This document shows, one piece after another, positions 26,691 to 34,349 of a DNA stretch of 64,000 nt (positions within the stretch are counted from its first letter, which is position 1; each line of letters starts with the position of its first letter). Under the pieces are notes generated by a model. The model ran no database searches. It was not told the DNA's origin and saw only the letters and a program-made list of their open reading frames with translations. The position numbers were made by a program, and so were the translations under genes. The stretch comes from Alphaproteobacteria bacterium (GTDB lineage: Bacteria > Pseudomonadota > Alphaproteobacteria > Caulobacterales > Parvularculaceae), in NCBI GenBank assembly GCA_016125455.1, contig WGLS01000005.1:186001-250000 (forward strand). The letters are read 5' to 3'.

Positions 26691-27800
26691 CTAGCGGCTG
26701 AGCGCTGCGCCGTGAGCCGCCTTCAGATTGCCCGGCCGGTAGGAAGGATCCTCCCGCCACCGCGTGATGGCGGATGCGTGGATGTCTTCTAGGCCGCAGA
26801 ACGGCCGGCGATCCTTGCCGGGATTGTCAGGCTGCGGACCGGCGACAGGGTCGCTCAGGCGGCGGTCGAACCCGCCGGCCTCGGCCCCGAACGGCGCCAG
26901 CGGATCAGGCGAGAGATCGAACAGGTCGCGACGGAACTCGATGCCGGTCGTCGACTCCGCTTCGTCCATCATCCAGAGCAGCGCCGCATCGGAGTGGAAC
27001 GCCTTGTCGATTTTCTGCGGGTCGCCTTCGGCGCGTCCATCGCCGCCGCCGCCAATGCACCCGTGATCCCCCGGGAACCAGACCTGACGGATCTGTCCCT
27101 TGCGGACGCCAAACCCGGGCAACGGGTTCATTTCAGTGTGGCGAAATACTTTTCGTCGCTCATCAATGCCAACGGCGTGGCGTGCGCAATCAACGATCGG
27201 ACTTAGGTATGTGTTGTGAAAGCGATGTTTATCCTGACTTTTCCTGTCAAGCTTGAGAACTGATGAGAGGTCCGGGATGCCAAGCGCGCCAACCGTGTCC
27301 CATACGCCGAGGAACGTGATCCTGATCGCGCTTTTCTCGGGATCTTCCGTCGTCTGCCCGTGACCCATACGCTTTTGCAGGCGGATCGCCAGCGCTTCCC
27401 GGTCGGGCGTGTCGAGCCGACGATAGAGGGCGTAGGCGTTCGGCAGCCAGCTCAGCTCCTCGCGCCTGAGGATCCCGCAACTGTAGATCAGGCCGGCGAG
27501 GCTTCTGACCGTGTAGGCGCCGCGCGAGAATCCGAAAAGGTAGATTTCGTCCCCAGGCTGATAATTCGCGCAAAGAAACGTGTAGGCGTCCGAGATTTCG
27601 ATGTTGATGCCGTGGCCAAATGCGCCGCCGGTCAGGCGGTCGAAGGTCGATCGCGTGCCGATGCCTTGCGCATAGTAGACAAGCTGCTGCACCCCGTCGC
27701 CAACCGGCTTCACCGACTCGCAGATCTTGCGGACGTTGGTTGCCTCCGGCGTTTCAAGCGTTTGCCAGGTGCCGTCGCATGCGATGACGATCCGTTTCAT
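26691..27800 (-). CDS. DUF2235 alpha/beta hydrolase (Tle1-like phospholipase family)
   Basis: 369 aa from the ATG at 27800. The DUF2235 domain begins KRIVIACDGTWQT and has the nucleophile elbow YLFGFSRGAYTVRSLAG (Ser at about residue 92), ITFLGVWDTVGALGIP and RQVWFPGDHGCIGGG. Some members are type VI secretion phospholipase effectors (Tle1), and many others are housekeeping hydrolases. No VgrG, PAAR or immunity gene is nearby, so an effector role is not supported here. Reading frame beyond 27800 adds residues without similarity. Confidence 0.82.
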   Translation of the reverse strand: MKRIVIACDGTWQTLETPEATNVRKICESVKPVGDGVQQLVYYAQGIGTRSTFDRLTGGAFGHGINIEISDAYTFLCANYQPGDEIYLFGFSRGAYTVRSLAGLIYSCGILRREELSWLPNAYALYRRLDTPDREALAIRLQKRMGHGQTTEDPEKSAIRITFLGVWDTVGALGIPDLSSVLKLDRKSQDKHRFHNTYLSPIVDCARHAVGIDERRKVFRHTEMNPLPGFGVRKGQIRQVWFPGDHGCIGGGGDGRAEGDPQKIDKAFHSDAALLWMMDEAESTTGIEFRRDLFDLSPDPLAPFGAEAGGFDRRLSDPVAGPQPDNPGKDRRPFCGLEDIHASAITRWREDPSYRPGNLKAAHGAALSR

Positions 27801-28017
27801 TGCGCTCCCCCTACAAAACCGCTGATCCCCCCCAGAGATTAACCAAGGTTTCCGCGAATGTGGCGTCGCCGCAAGTCCGGGGCGCTGATCCCGCGGCGCA
27901 GCTCGGTTATTCCCGCAGGCACGGCATCGATCCGGCTGATTATGAAGAATTTTTGACAAACGACGCGGGTTACCCGCTAGACTGTCGGAGCAAAGGGCTT
28001 AGGGGGGAGTTGGCAAG

Positions 28018-28911
28018 ATGGCGCGTGGCGAAGCAACGGCCGGGTCCGGTGACGTGCTCGACGAGCATCGCGGCGTTCTTGTCTGGCTGCTGGCGCGGAT
28101 CAGCGCCTATTACATTGTTGTCGGCGCCGTCGCGTGGGGCCTTTTCCAGCTCTTTCCGGGCTTTCTTGAGCTTATGCCGGTCGGCGGCGTCGTCGATTAC
28201 CGGCCAGACCCGCTGATCGGTCCCGCAGAACCCGTCACCCGGACGCCAGTTGATGGGGCGCCTCTGGCATGGCTGGAGGAGGCGGTCTCGCTCGCCATCG
28301 CGATGGGCATTACCCTGATCGCGATGCTGCCTGTTTCGTGGTTGTACAAGGCGATCCACGAAGGCCACGATTTCGACCATTCGATAGACGAAACGTCGCT
28401 GCTCATGCCCGCGGTCGTGGCGGGGGTCGTGACGGTTGCGCAGCATTCGCTCGCTCTTGCGTTCAGTCTGGCCGGGATCGTCGCAGGGGTCAGGTTCCGG
28501 CGCGCCCTCAGCGACACCTTCGACACGCTGTTCATTTTCGTCGCCATTGGCGTCGGCCTCGCAGCGGGCGTCGGCGCCATAGAAATTGCCCTCGTCATAA
28601 CGGTTTTCTTCAACTATGCGACCGCTGTCGTCTGCATTTTTGGCGACGGTCTTGAGTCGAAGTACATTGCGGCGAAAGAACTCCGGTCGATCGAGCGCAG
28701 GAACGGATCGGCGGGCAAGAAAAAGAAAAAGAAGAAAAAAAAAGACAATGTTGAGGCGTCCGTCATGACTGGATCGTCATCGATCGCGGCTTCTGTCAGT
28801 CCGACTACGCCCTATCCAGGCGTTCGAACAGAAAACGCGAGGTCCTATGCGCCAGGCCACGACCGTCAAGCTGGCGTCGCCAATCCGTCGTCGGAGCAAC
28901 GGGATAGCTGA
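28018..28911 (+). CDS. DUF4956 membrane protein with poly-lysine C-terminal tail
   Basis: 297 aa. The first 220 residues carry several membrane segments (about 20-45, 85-110, 123-145, 165-200) and DUF4956-like stretches SLLMPAVVAGVVTVAQ and SLAGIVAGVRFRRALSDT. At about residue 235 a run of nine lysines appears, coded by an A-rich stretch (28718-28743) ending in nine consecutive A. The following 55 residues look disordered and have lower third-position GC than the rest of the gene. The ATG at 28018 has a strong AGGGGGGAG site. The function of DUF4956 is unknown; some members lie beside polyphosphate-polymerase-domain (VTC) and CotH genes, and a CotH-like gene lies 2 kb downstream. Confidence 0.75.
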   Translation: MARGEATAGSGDVLDEHRGVLVWLLARISAYYIVVGAVAWGLFQLFPGFLELMPVGGVVDYRPDPLIGPAEPVTRTPVDGAPLAWLEEAVSLAIAMGITLIAMLPVSWLYKAIHEGHDFDHSIDETSLLMPAVVAGVVTVAQHSLALAFSLAGIVAGVRFRRALSDTFDTLFIFVAIGVGLAAGVGAIEIALVITVFFNYATAVVCIFGDGLESKYIAAKELRSIERRNGSAGKKKKKKKKKDNVEASVMTGSSSIAASVSPTTPYPGVRTENARSYAPGHDRQAGVANPSSEQRDS

Positions 28912-29020
28912 TCGGCGCGCCGCAATCAGCAATGCGCGGCCACGGGCGTAGGGGCCGCCGGCTGGCGAGCGAACTAAAGAGCGGGCCTTGAGGGGACTGG
29001 CCTGCAAAGGAGAGTTAGCG

Positions 29021-30133
29021 ATGATAAAACGCGGGGCTGACGATAAGTTTCAGGTCGCAATGCGCGCTGTGCTGTTCGCGCTTGGCGCGCTGCTCGCCGC
29101 CTGCGCCACCGCTTCGACCGCCACGCCAGCAGGGGCGGAAGCCGGCGCCGTGAACAACGGCCCGGCGCCGGTGACCGCGGTCGGTGACCTGCACGGGGAT
29201 TTTGACGCCTACTTTTCCATCCTTCGGAACGCCCGGCTGATCGACCGAAATGGCCGGTGGGTCGGCAAAACGGCGAAGCTCGTGCAGCTTGGGGATGTCG
29301 CCGACAGGGGACCGGACAGCAAACGCATTATCGACCACCTCATGCGCCTCCAGGGCCAGGCGACGAGATCCGGCGGTGAAGTCGTCGCGCTCATCGGCAA
29401 TCACGAGGCGATGAATGTCTCCGGCGACCTGCGCTACGTGCATCCAGGCGAATACGCGGCGTTTGTTTCGCGACGCTCGCCGGCCGCACGCGACGCTTTT
29501 TATTCGCAGAACGAAGAGGCGTTCAGGTCATTCTACCGTCAGCGCGATCCGGAAATGACGGATGCTGACGTTCGCGCGGCATTCGACGAGGATTATCCCC
29601 TTGGGTACGTAGAGCATCGTCGTGCGTGGTCGCCGGATGGCGCGATTGGCCGCTGGGTCGTCGGCAATGACGCGATCCGGGTAATCGGCCGGACTCTGTT
29701 CGTCCATGGCGGCGTCAGCGCCGACGTCACCGCGACGCCAATAAATGAGATCAATGAGCGAATTCAGCTAGCGCTGAGGAACGGCGCCCCGGACGAACTG
29801 GTCACGGGCGAGCGCTCGCCGCTGTGGTTCCGCGGGTACTCACTTGGCGAAGGCGCTGCGGAAGCCGATGTTTCGGCGGCGCTGGCGGCGTATGATGTCG
29901 ATCGGATCGTCGTTGCCCACACGCCGCAATTGTCCGGCATCGCGACATATCATGGCGGCCGCGTTGTCGTCGTCGATACCGGCATATCGGCGTTCTATGG
30001 CGGGACGCGCTCCTATCTGCGCATTGATGGCGATACGCTTGTAGCGGTCAATGACGGATTGGCGAGCGAACTGCCGGGTATTGCCGGGGTCGGTTCCGGA
30101 ACGGGTTCTGGTGAAGCGGAGGGCGTGAAATGA
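29021..30133 (+). CDS. Metallophosphoesterase lipoprotein
   Basis: 370 aa from the ATG at 29021, preceded by AAAGGAGAG. A lipobox LLAAC places the acylated Cys at about residue 28. Calcineurin-like phosphoesterase metal motifs appear in order: VGDLHGDFD, QLGDVADRGPDS, ALIGNHEAMN, FVHGGVS and VAHTP. It probably hydrolyses a phosphoester in the periplasm. Its stop overlaps the next start as ATGA, so it is translationally coupled to the CotH-like gene. Confidence 0.88.
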   Translation: MIKRGADDKFQVAMRAVLFALGALLAACATASTATPAGAEAGAVNNGPAPVTAVGDLHGDFDAYFSILRNARLIDRNGRWVGKTAKLVQLGDVADRGPDSKRIIDHLMRLQGQATRSGGEVVALIGNHEAMNVSGDLRYVHPGEYAAFVSRRSPAARDAFYSQNEEAFRSFYRQRDPEMTDADVRAAFDEDYPLGYVEHRRAWSPDGAIGRWVVGNDAIRVIGRTLFVHGGVSADVTATPINEINERIQLALRNGAPDELVTGERSPLWFRGYSLGEGAAEADVSAALAAYDVDRIVVAHTPQLSGIATYHGGRVVVVDTGISAFYGGTRSYLRIDGDTLVAVNDGLASELPGIAGVGSGTGSGEAEGVK

Positions 30134-31206
30134 TTTCGATTGCCAGTTCGATGACCGTTCGGCGGATCGCGGCGATCTGCCTGTGCCTGGTCTCAGGCGG
30201 CAACGCCGTCGCTGCGGAGACGAAACCGGCAACGCCGCTGTTTGCGTCGGACGACGCCATTCGGATCACCATAAAGGGACCGCTCATCGAGATTGTCCGG
30301 AAAAAGGCGCGGACGACCGACACGTTCCCGGCGGTCATGACGCTTGAAGGGGACGCGCCGGAAACTTTCCCCATCGAACTCAGCGCCCGGGGCAATTTCC
30401 GCCGTATCGGGCCGGCGTGCCAGTTTCCGCCTTTGCGCGTGTCGCTCGCTGAGAAGCCCGGGAAGGCGTCGCTGTTCCATCGGCAGAACCGGCTGAAGCT
30501 TGTCACGCACTGTCGCAATAATGACGCCTACCAACAGTACGTCTTGAAAGAATACGCCGCATACCGCCTGTTCAACCGGATCACCGAGGCAAGTTTCCGG
30601 GTCCGGCTGGCGGATGTTTCCTATGTTGACGACGAAAAGGGCGAGGAGATCGCGCGGCGAATGGGGTTCTTCATCGAAGATGTCGACGACCTCGCGAGTC
30701 GGATGGGCATGGCCGAGGTTGAACGTCCAAAGATCGGCAAGAGTCAGCTGTCAGTTGAACACACCGTCAGGGCGATCGTATTTCAGTACCTGATTGGCAA
30801 CCTCGACTGGTCCGTCCTCAGCGGGCCGGAGGGCGAGGACTGTTGCCACAACACGAAAATGATGGCCATTAACGCCGACGCCGACGCGGGCATAATCCCC
30901 CTGCCGTATGATTTTGACCATGCCGGGCTCGTCAACGCCCCCTACGCCAAGCCGCCGCCGGTAACAAAGGTTCGCAGCGTTCGCCAGCGTCAGTATCGAG
31001 GTTTTTGCGAGCACAATGATGCGCTTGGGTCGATCGCCGGCGAGTTCGTCGCCGCACGCGGGGAGTTGCTTGGCGTCATCGACGATACGCCGGGCCTGGA
31101 CGAAAAGACCAAGGAGAGGTCAAAAGAATATCTTGTGGAGTTCTTTGACGTTGTCGCCGACGAGCGATCCTTCGACCGAAAGCTGGTTCGCGACTGTCGC
31201 GATTGA
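30130..31206 (+). CDS. Secreted protein, possibly CotH-like kinase fold
   Basis: 358 aa with a signal peptide (about 1-29). It has VLKEYAAYRLFNRITEASFRV-type helices, then YLIGNLDWS, CCHNTKMMAI and IIPLPYDFDHAGLV, in the order of the N-D, H-N and P-x-D-x-D motifs of the CotH / spore-coat kinase-like fold. The match is by pattern, so the assignment is tentative. CotH proteins phosphorylate other secreted proteins. The upstream phosphoesterase gene overlaps it by 4 bp (ATGA), giving a possible secreted kinase/phosphatase pair. Confidence 0.5.
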   Translation: MISIASSMTVRRIAAICLCLVSGGNAVAAETKPATPLFASDDAIRITIKGPLIEIVRKKARTTDTFPAVMTLEGDAPETFPIELSARGNFRRIGPACQFPPLRVSLAEKPGKASLFHRQNRLKLVTHCRNNDAYQQYVLKEYAAYRLFNRITEASFRVRLADVSYVDDEKGEEIARRMGFFIEDVDDLASRMGMAEVERPKIGKSQLSVEHTVRAIVFQYLIGNLDWSVLSGPEGEDCCHNTKMMAINADADAGIIPLPYDFDHAGLVNAPYAKPPPVTKVRSVRQRQYRGFCEHNDALGSIAGEFVAARGELLGVIDDTPGLDEKTKERSKEYLVEFFDVVADERSFDRKLVRDCRD

Positions 31207-31254
31207 TGGCGCGGGCCGGCAATGCCCGCCTCGATGAACTTGCTGCGTCGCGGG

Positions 31255-32070
31255 TCAGTTCGGCAGCGCCGTGTACACGGTCAGGCGTCCGGCGCCTTTG
31301 CCGCCCTCGTCGGCAAATACGACCGATCCGTCGGGCATCGCCGCTATTCCTTCTGTTTGCGGATGGCTTTCCGGGGCAAGCCGGAACATGCGCTCGACAG
31401 ACCCATCGGCTCGCAGGATGCAAACGCCTGCGGATGCGGCGTCTACGACGATCAGGCTTCCGTCCGTCAGGCGTTCCAGCCCGCCTGGCATAAACCGTTC
31501 GTCCGACAACGCCGACCATGCCTTGGTGACGTCCGCGTCGATGATCCGTTCCGCAGGTTCAAAGCGCGCAGCGCCTCGCCAGTGGTGAATGGCGATCCGG
31601 CTGCGCTTCTTTGCGCCTTTCGTCGTCTTGCAGGCAAGCAGGAGCCCGTCGGCGCCGTCGGACGCCGCGCCTTCAATTTCGCAGACATCGGAGATGCCCG
31701 CATTGTAGGCCGCATACGCATCGGCGACGCCGCCTTCGACCAGGCGGCCTTCGAAAATCAGCCCATCACTCGTCACCATTCGGACAATTTCGCCATCAAC
31801 GACGATCGCTTCGAAATCAGCGGCGATCGGCGGCGAGGCGAACGCAAAGTAGGCGATAGCGTCGCCGTCCTTGAGGTCAACCAGGTAGACGATCCCGTGT
31901 TCGTCGTCATGGGCATAAACGGCTTGCGCGCCCGCCGCCGACAGTCCGGAGATTTCCTGCAAGGCGGGCGGCAAGAGGTGAACGATCGAGGGCCGGGCGA
32001 AGCCGGGCTCAGCTCGCGCCGGGGCATGCTGCAACAGGCTCAACGCAATAATCAGTAACGCGCGGTTCAT
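31255..32070 (-). CDS. Secreted SdiA-regulated-type beta-propeller protein
   Basis: 271 aa with a signal peptide (about 1-20). The body looks like a beta-propeller of the SdiA-regulated / phytase-like group: LQEISGLSAAGAQAVYAHDDE, DFEAIVVDGE, DVCEIEGAASDGADGLLLAC, GLERLTDGSLIVVDAASAG, TEGIAAMPDGSVVFADEGG. Family members are extracytoplasmic and their ligands are mostly unknown. It stands 130 bp from the next gene, on the minus strand, and converges with the CotH-like gene. Confidence 0.65.
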   Translation of the reverse strand: MNRALLIIALSLLQHAPARAEPGFARPSIVHLLPPALQEISGLSAAGAQAVYAHDDEHGIVYLVDLKDGDAIAYFAFASPPIAADFEAIVVDGEIVRMVTSDGLIFEGRLVEGGVADAYAAYNAGISDVCEIEGAASDGADGLLLACKTTKGAKKRSRIAIHHWRGAARFEPAERIIDADVTKAWSALSDERFMPGGLERLTDGSLIVVDAASAGVCILRADGSVERMFRLAPESHPQTEGIAAMPDGSVVFADEGGKGAGRLTVYTALPN

Positions 32071-32201
32071 TGTCCGAGGCCTTGTTCCTTTGAATTGCCT
32101 GCCTCGCCAATACCACGTTCGTTCGTTGCGCGCCCAGCCGGGTCGTCAGTCGAAACCGGCTTGGCTTGCGTCGCTCGCTCCCAACGGCGTGAACTGAGCG
32201 C

Positions 32202-33227
32202 TCATTTGAGCCCTGCGCGAACAAGCGCCGCGCCGGCGGCCATCGCCTTCATTTTCCCGAACGCCACCTCGCGCGGCAGGTATTTCATCCCGCAATCCGG
32301 CGCGACGACGATCTTGTCGGCGTCCACGTGGGGCAATGCGCGTTCGATGCGGGCGGCGACCGTTTCCGGCGTCTCAATCTCGTTTGTTGACAGATCAATC
32401 ACGCCGAGGATGACCGTCTTGCCGCGCAATTCCGCGAGGACGCCGGTGTCGAGGTTCGACTGGGCGGTTTCCACTGAGACCTGCTGGACGCAGCACCCGG
32501 AAAGTTCCGGCAAGTACGAATAGCCCGACGGGCGTTCATGGATTATGGCCGCATACCCGAAACAGATGTGCACGGCCGTCTTGCCGGCAACGCCTTCGAG
32601 CGCCGCCTCGAGCGCGGCGGTTCCATAATCGCGAGCTTTCTCGGGGCGAGCCTGCATGTACGGTTCGTCGATCTGGACGAAATCCGCGCCGGCGGCGAAA
32701 AGGTCCTTAATTTCCTCATTGACCGCAGCGGCGTAATCGAGCGCCATTTCCGCTTCAGAGGCGTAAAAGTCGTTCTGCGCCTGTTGGGCCATCGTGAACG
32801 GTCCTGGCACGGTTATCTTGATCTTGCGATCGGTGTTGGCGCGGAGGAACTCGACGTCGCGGACCTGGACAGAGCGCATCCGGCGAATCTTGCCGACGAT
32901 TCGCGGCACCGGATTGGGATGGCCTGACCGGTCAAGCGCCTCGCCGTGATTGTCGAGATCGACGCCTTCGAGTGCGGTTGCGAACCTGTTGGAATAGCTC
33001 TCTCGGCGCATCTCGCCGTCGGTAATGATGTCAAGTCCGGCGCGTTCCTGGTCGCGAATGGCGATAAGGGTCGCGTCGTCCTGAGCTTGTTCAAGCCATT
33101 CCGGCTCGACGCGCCAAAGCTCGTTCACGCGAACGCGCGGCGGAAACCGTCCTGCGAGCTTTTTGCGGTCGATCAGCCAGTCCGGCTGCGGGTAGGAGCC
33201 GACGAGGGAGGTGGGCAGCAGGGTCAA
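32202..33227 (-). CDS. MetE-family zinc protein 1 (C-terminal-domain-only, 341 aa)
   Basis: 341 aa, corresponding only to the catalytic C-terminal barrel of cobalamin-independent methionine synthase. Zinc ligands are visible in AVHICFG (His220, Cys222) and VAPDCGMKYL (Cys312), with IDEP at about 187. The N-terminal folate-binding half of true MetE (about 750 aa in all) is missing. Such short proteins include core-MetE enzymes and epoxyalkane:thiol transferases, all activating a thiol on zinc. The start is TTG, chosen because a near-perfect AAAGGAGGAAAC precedes it by 5 nt. It follows the citryl-CoA-lyase-like gene by 18 bp in a divergent operon under operator A. Confidence 0.8.
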   Translation of the reverse strand: MTLLPTSLVGSYPQPDWLIDRKKLAGRFPPRVRVNELWRVEPEWLEQAQDDATLIAIRDQERAGLDIITDGEMRRESYSNRFATALEGVDLDNHGEALDRSGHPNPVPRIVGKIRRMRSVQVRDVEFLRANTDRKIKITVPGPFTMAQQAQNDFYASEAEMALDYAAAVNEEIKDLFAAGADFVQIDEPYMQARPEKARDYGTAALEAALEGVAGKTAVHICFGYAAIIHERPSGYSYLPELSGCCVQQVSVETAQSNLDTGVLAELRGKTVILGVIDLSTNEIETPETVAARIERALPHVDADKIVVAPDCGMKYLPREVAFGKMKAMAAGAALVRAGLK

Positions 33228-33245
33228 TGTTTCCTCCTTTGGTTT

Positions 33246-34037
33246 TTATTCAGCATCGGGACCGTCGTACTCGATCGCCGCGGCCGCCTTGCCGGACATG
33301 ATGAAGCCAATCGGCCGCTGTGTTTCTTCCTGAAGATGGCCGATCAGGCTCGATGTGCGCGCGAGCAGCGATACGCCTTTCAACGCTTCGACCGGGAAGC
33401 CGACATCGAGCATGACCGACGGGATCGCGCCGTTGACGTTGATCGGCAGCGAACGGCCGATGACTTCCGGCAGGGACGCCTCCACGGCGCGCAGCGCCGC
33501 AATATGCCGGCCGCTGACGCCTTCCTCGTCAGCCATCTTGAGCAGCAGGATCGCCCTCGGGTCGCCACCGGAATGTTGCGGGTGGCCGAAACCGGGCACG
33601 GGCGATTTCGTCTTGCGCAGGTCGCTAACGGCGCCGGCTGCGACTGTCGAAAGGTCTCGCCCTGAGGCGTCTGCGTCGTCGGCGATCCGTTTCAGGAACT
33701 TGCCCGCGGTTTCGGCGCTTCCAAGCACGACCGATCCGCAGCCGAGCAGGCCCGCAGCGACCGCGCCCTGGAACGCCTCGGGCGCCGCGGCGTAGGTCAT
33801 CCGGGCCGCGACGACGCTCGGCACGAGGCCATGCTCGGCGATCGCGGCGAGGACGGCGTCAGCGAATCTCTTCTGAACGGGGCTCGGTTCGACGCCGGTC
33901 ACAAGCAGCCAGAAGTAGCTCGTGAAATCCATCTTCCCGATGATATCGCGACACAGATCATGACCTCTCACAACAATGCGATCGGCATCAGACGTGCAGA
34001 TTGACGTGAAATTATTGTCCTGTTTGCCAATGCGCAT
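33246..34037 (-). CDS. Citryl-CoA-lyase-like / short citrate-synthase-family protein
   Basis: 263 aa, much shorter than citrate synthase (about 430 aa) but matching the size of stand-alone citryl-CoA lyases. The first catalytic His motif reads AEHGLVPSVVAARMTYA (His at about 69). The second reads PGFGHPQHSGGDPRA (His at about 152). Enzymes of this group cleave or form C-C bonds between acetyl-CoA and a 2-oxo acid. Start ATG at 34037. First gene of a two-gene minus-strand operon with MetE-like 1, opposite a CoA-transferase gene that could supply the CoA thioester. Confidence 0.75.
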   Translation of the reverse strand: MRIGKQDNNFTSICTSDADRIVVRGHDLCRDIIGKMDFTSYFWLLVTGVEPSPVQKRFADAVLAAIAEHGLVPSVVAARMTYAAAPEAFQGAVAAGLLGCGSVVLGSAETAGKFLKRIADDADASGRDLSTVAAGAVSDLRKTKSPVPGFGHPQHSGGDPRAILLLKMADEEGVSGRHIAALRAVEASLPEVIGRSLPINVNGAIPSVMLDVGFPVEALKGVSLLARTSSLIGHLQEETQRPIGFIMSGKAAAAIEYDGPDAE

Positions 34038-34167
34038 GGCGTTGCTCCGGATGCGGCGTTCGCCTTTGGCGGCCCATGAACGCGACGTTCTTGGCGTTCC
34101 ATGCGCCGCCCCAGTCTTGTGCCCAGTCGTCCGCAGGCGCGAGGCGGCGTCCGGACCACTGCAGAAT

Positions 34168-34199
34168 TTCGCATGTCGAACTTGAGTTCGTTATTCGAA
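34168..34199 (+). promoter_or_regulatory. Operator A: 32-bp IclR-type compound palindrome
   Basis: Pattern TTCG-N5-CGAA-N6-TTCG-N5-CGAA, all 16 fixed bases matching. It lies between the divergent citryl-CoA-lyase-like gene and the CoA-transferase gene. The same 32-bp layout occurs at 36444 and 42218. The central N6 carries the -35 element of a rightward promoter. Probable binding site for the IclR regulator encoded at 35577; that link is inferred. Confidence 0.75.
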
Positions 34200-34210
34200 T
34201 TTTCTATATG
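34182..34210 (+). promoter_or_regulatory. Promoter inside operator A, toward the CoA-transferase
   Basis: TTGAGT (34182-34187), 17-bp spacer, TATATG (34205-34210). The -35 lies in the middle of the 32-bp operator. The start codon is 140 bp downstream. Confidence 0.55.
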
Positions 34211-34283
34211 TGAGTCAACCTGTGGCGCTGCGATTGCCCGGCGCGTCGCCGGTGAGGGCGGCCTTACTTATGGCAGCTATTCT

Positions 34284-34337
34284 TGGCATGGCAGCCTGAC
34301 GTGGCATGTAAGCCAGCAGTGGCATGGAAGAAAGACA
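34284..34337 (+). repeat. Three 18-bp direct repeats in the CoA-transferase leader
   Basis: TGGCATG recurs at 34284, 34302 and 34320, exactly 18 bp apart, each followed by a related 11-bp stretch (common pattern NNAGNNNGNCN). The array ends 12 bp before the start codon at 34350 and touches the ribosome site. It is downstream of promoter A, so it would be in the mRNA leader. Function unknown. Confidence 0.5.
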
Positions 34338-34349
34338 GGGAGTCCTTCG

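Noticed and set aside
26691-27800. Type VI secretion effector
   Set aside because: No secretion, adaptor or immunity gene nearby; DUF2235 alone is not enough.
32202-33227. Housekeeping methionine synthase
   Set aside because: The N-terminal half of MetE is missing and the gene belongs to a catabolic regulon. A methionine role is still possible but not favoured.
34101-34349. N-terminal extension of the CoA-transferase, with repeated Trp-His every six residues
   Set aside because: It would run across operator A and its promoter. The repeat in protein is explained by the 18-bp DNA repeat in the leader. Family members start at MAKALENITV.
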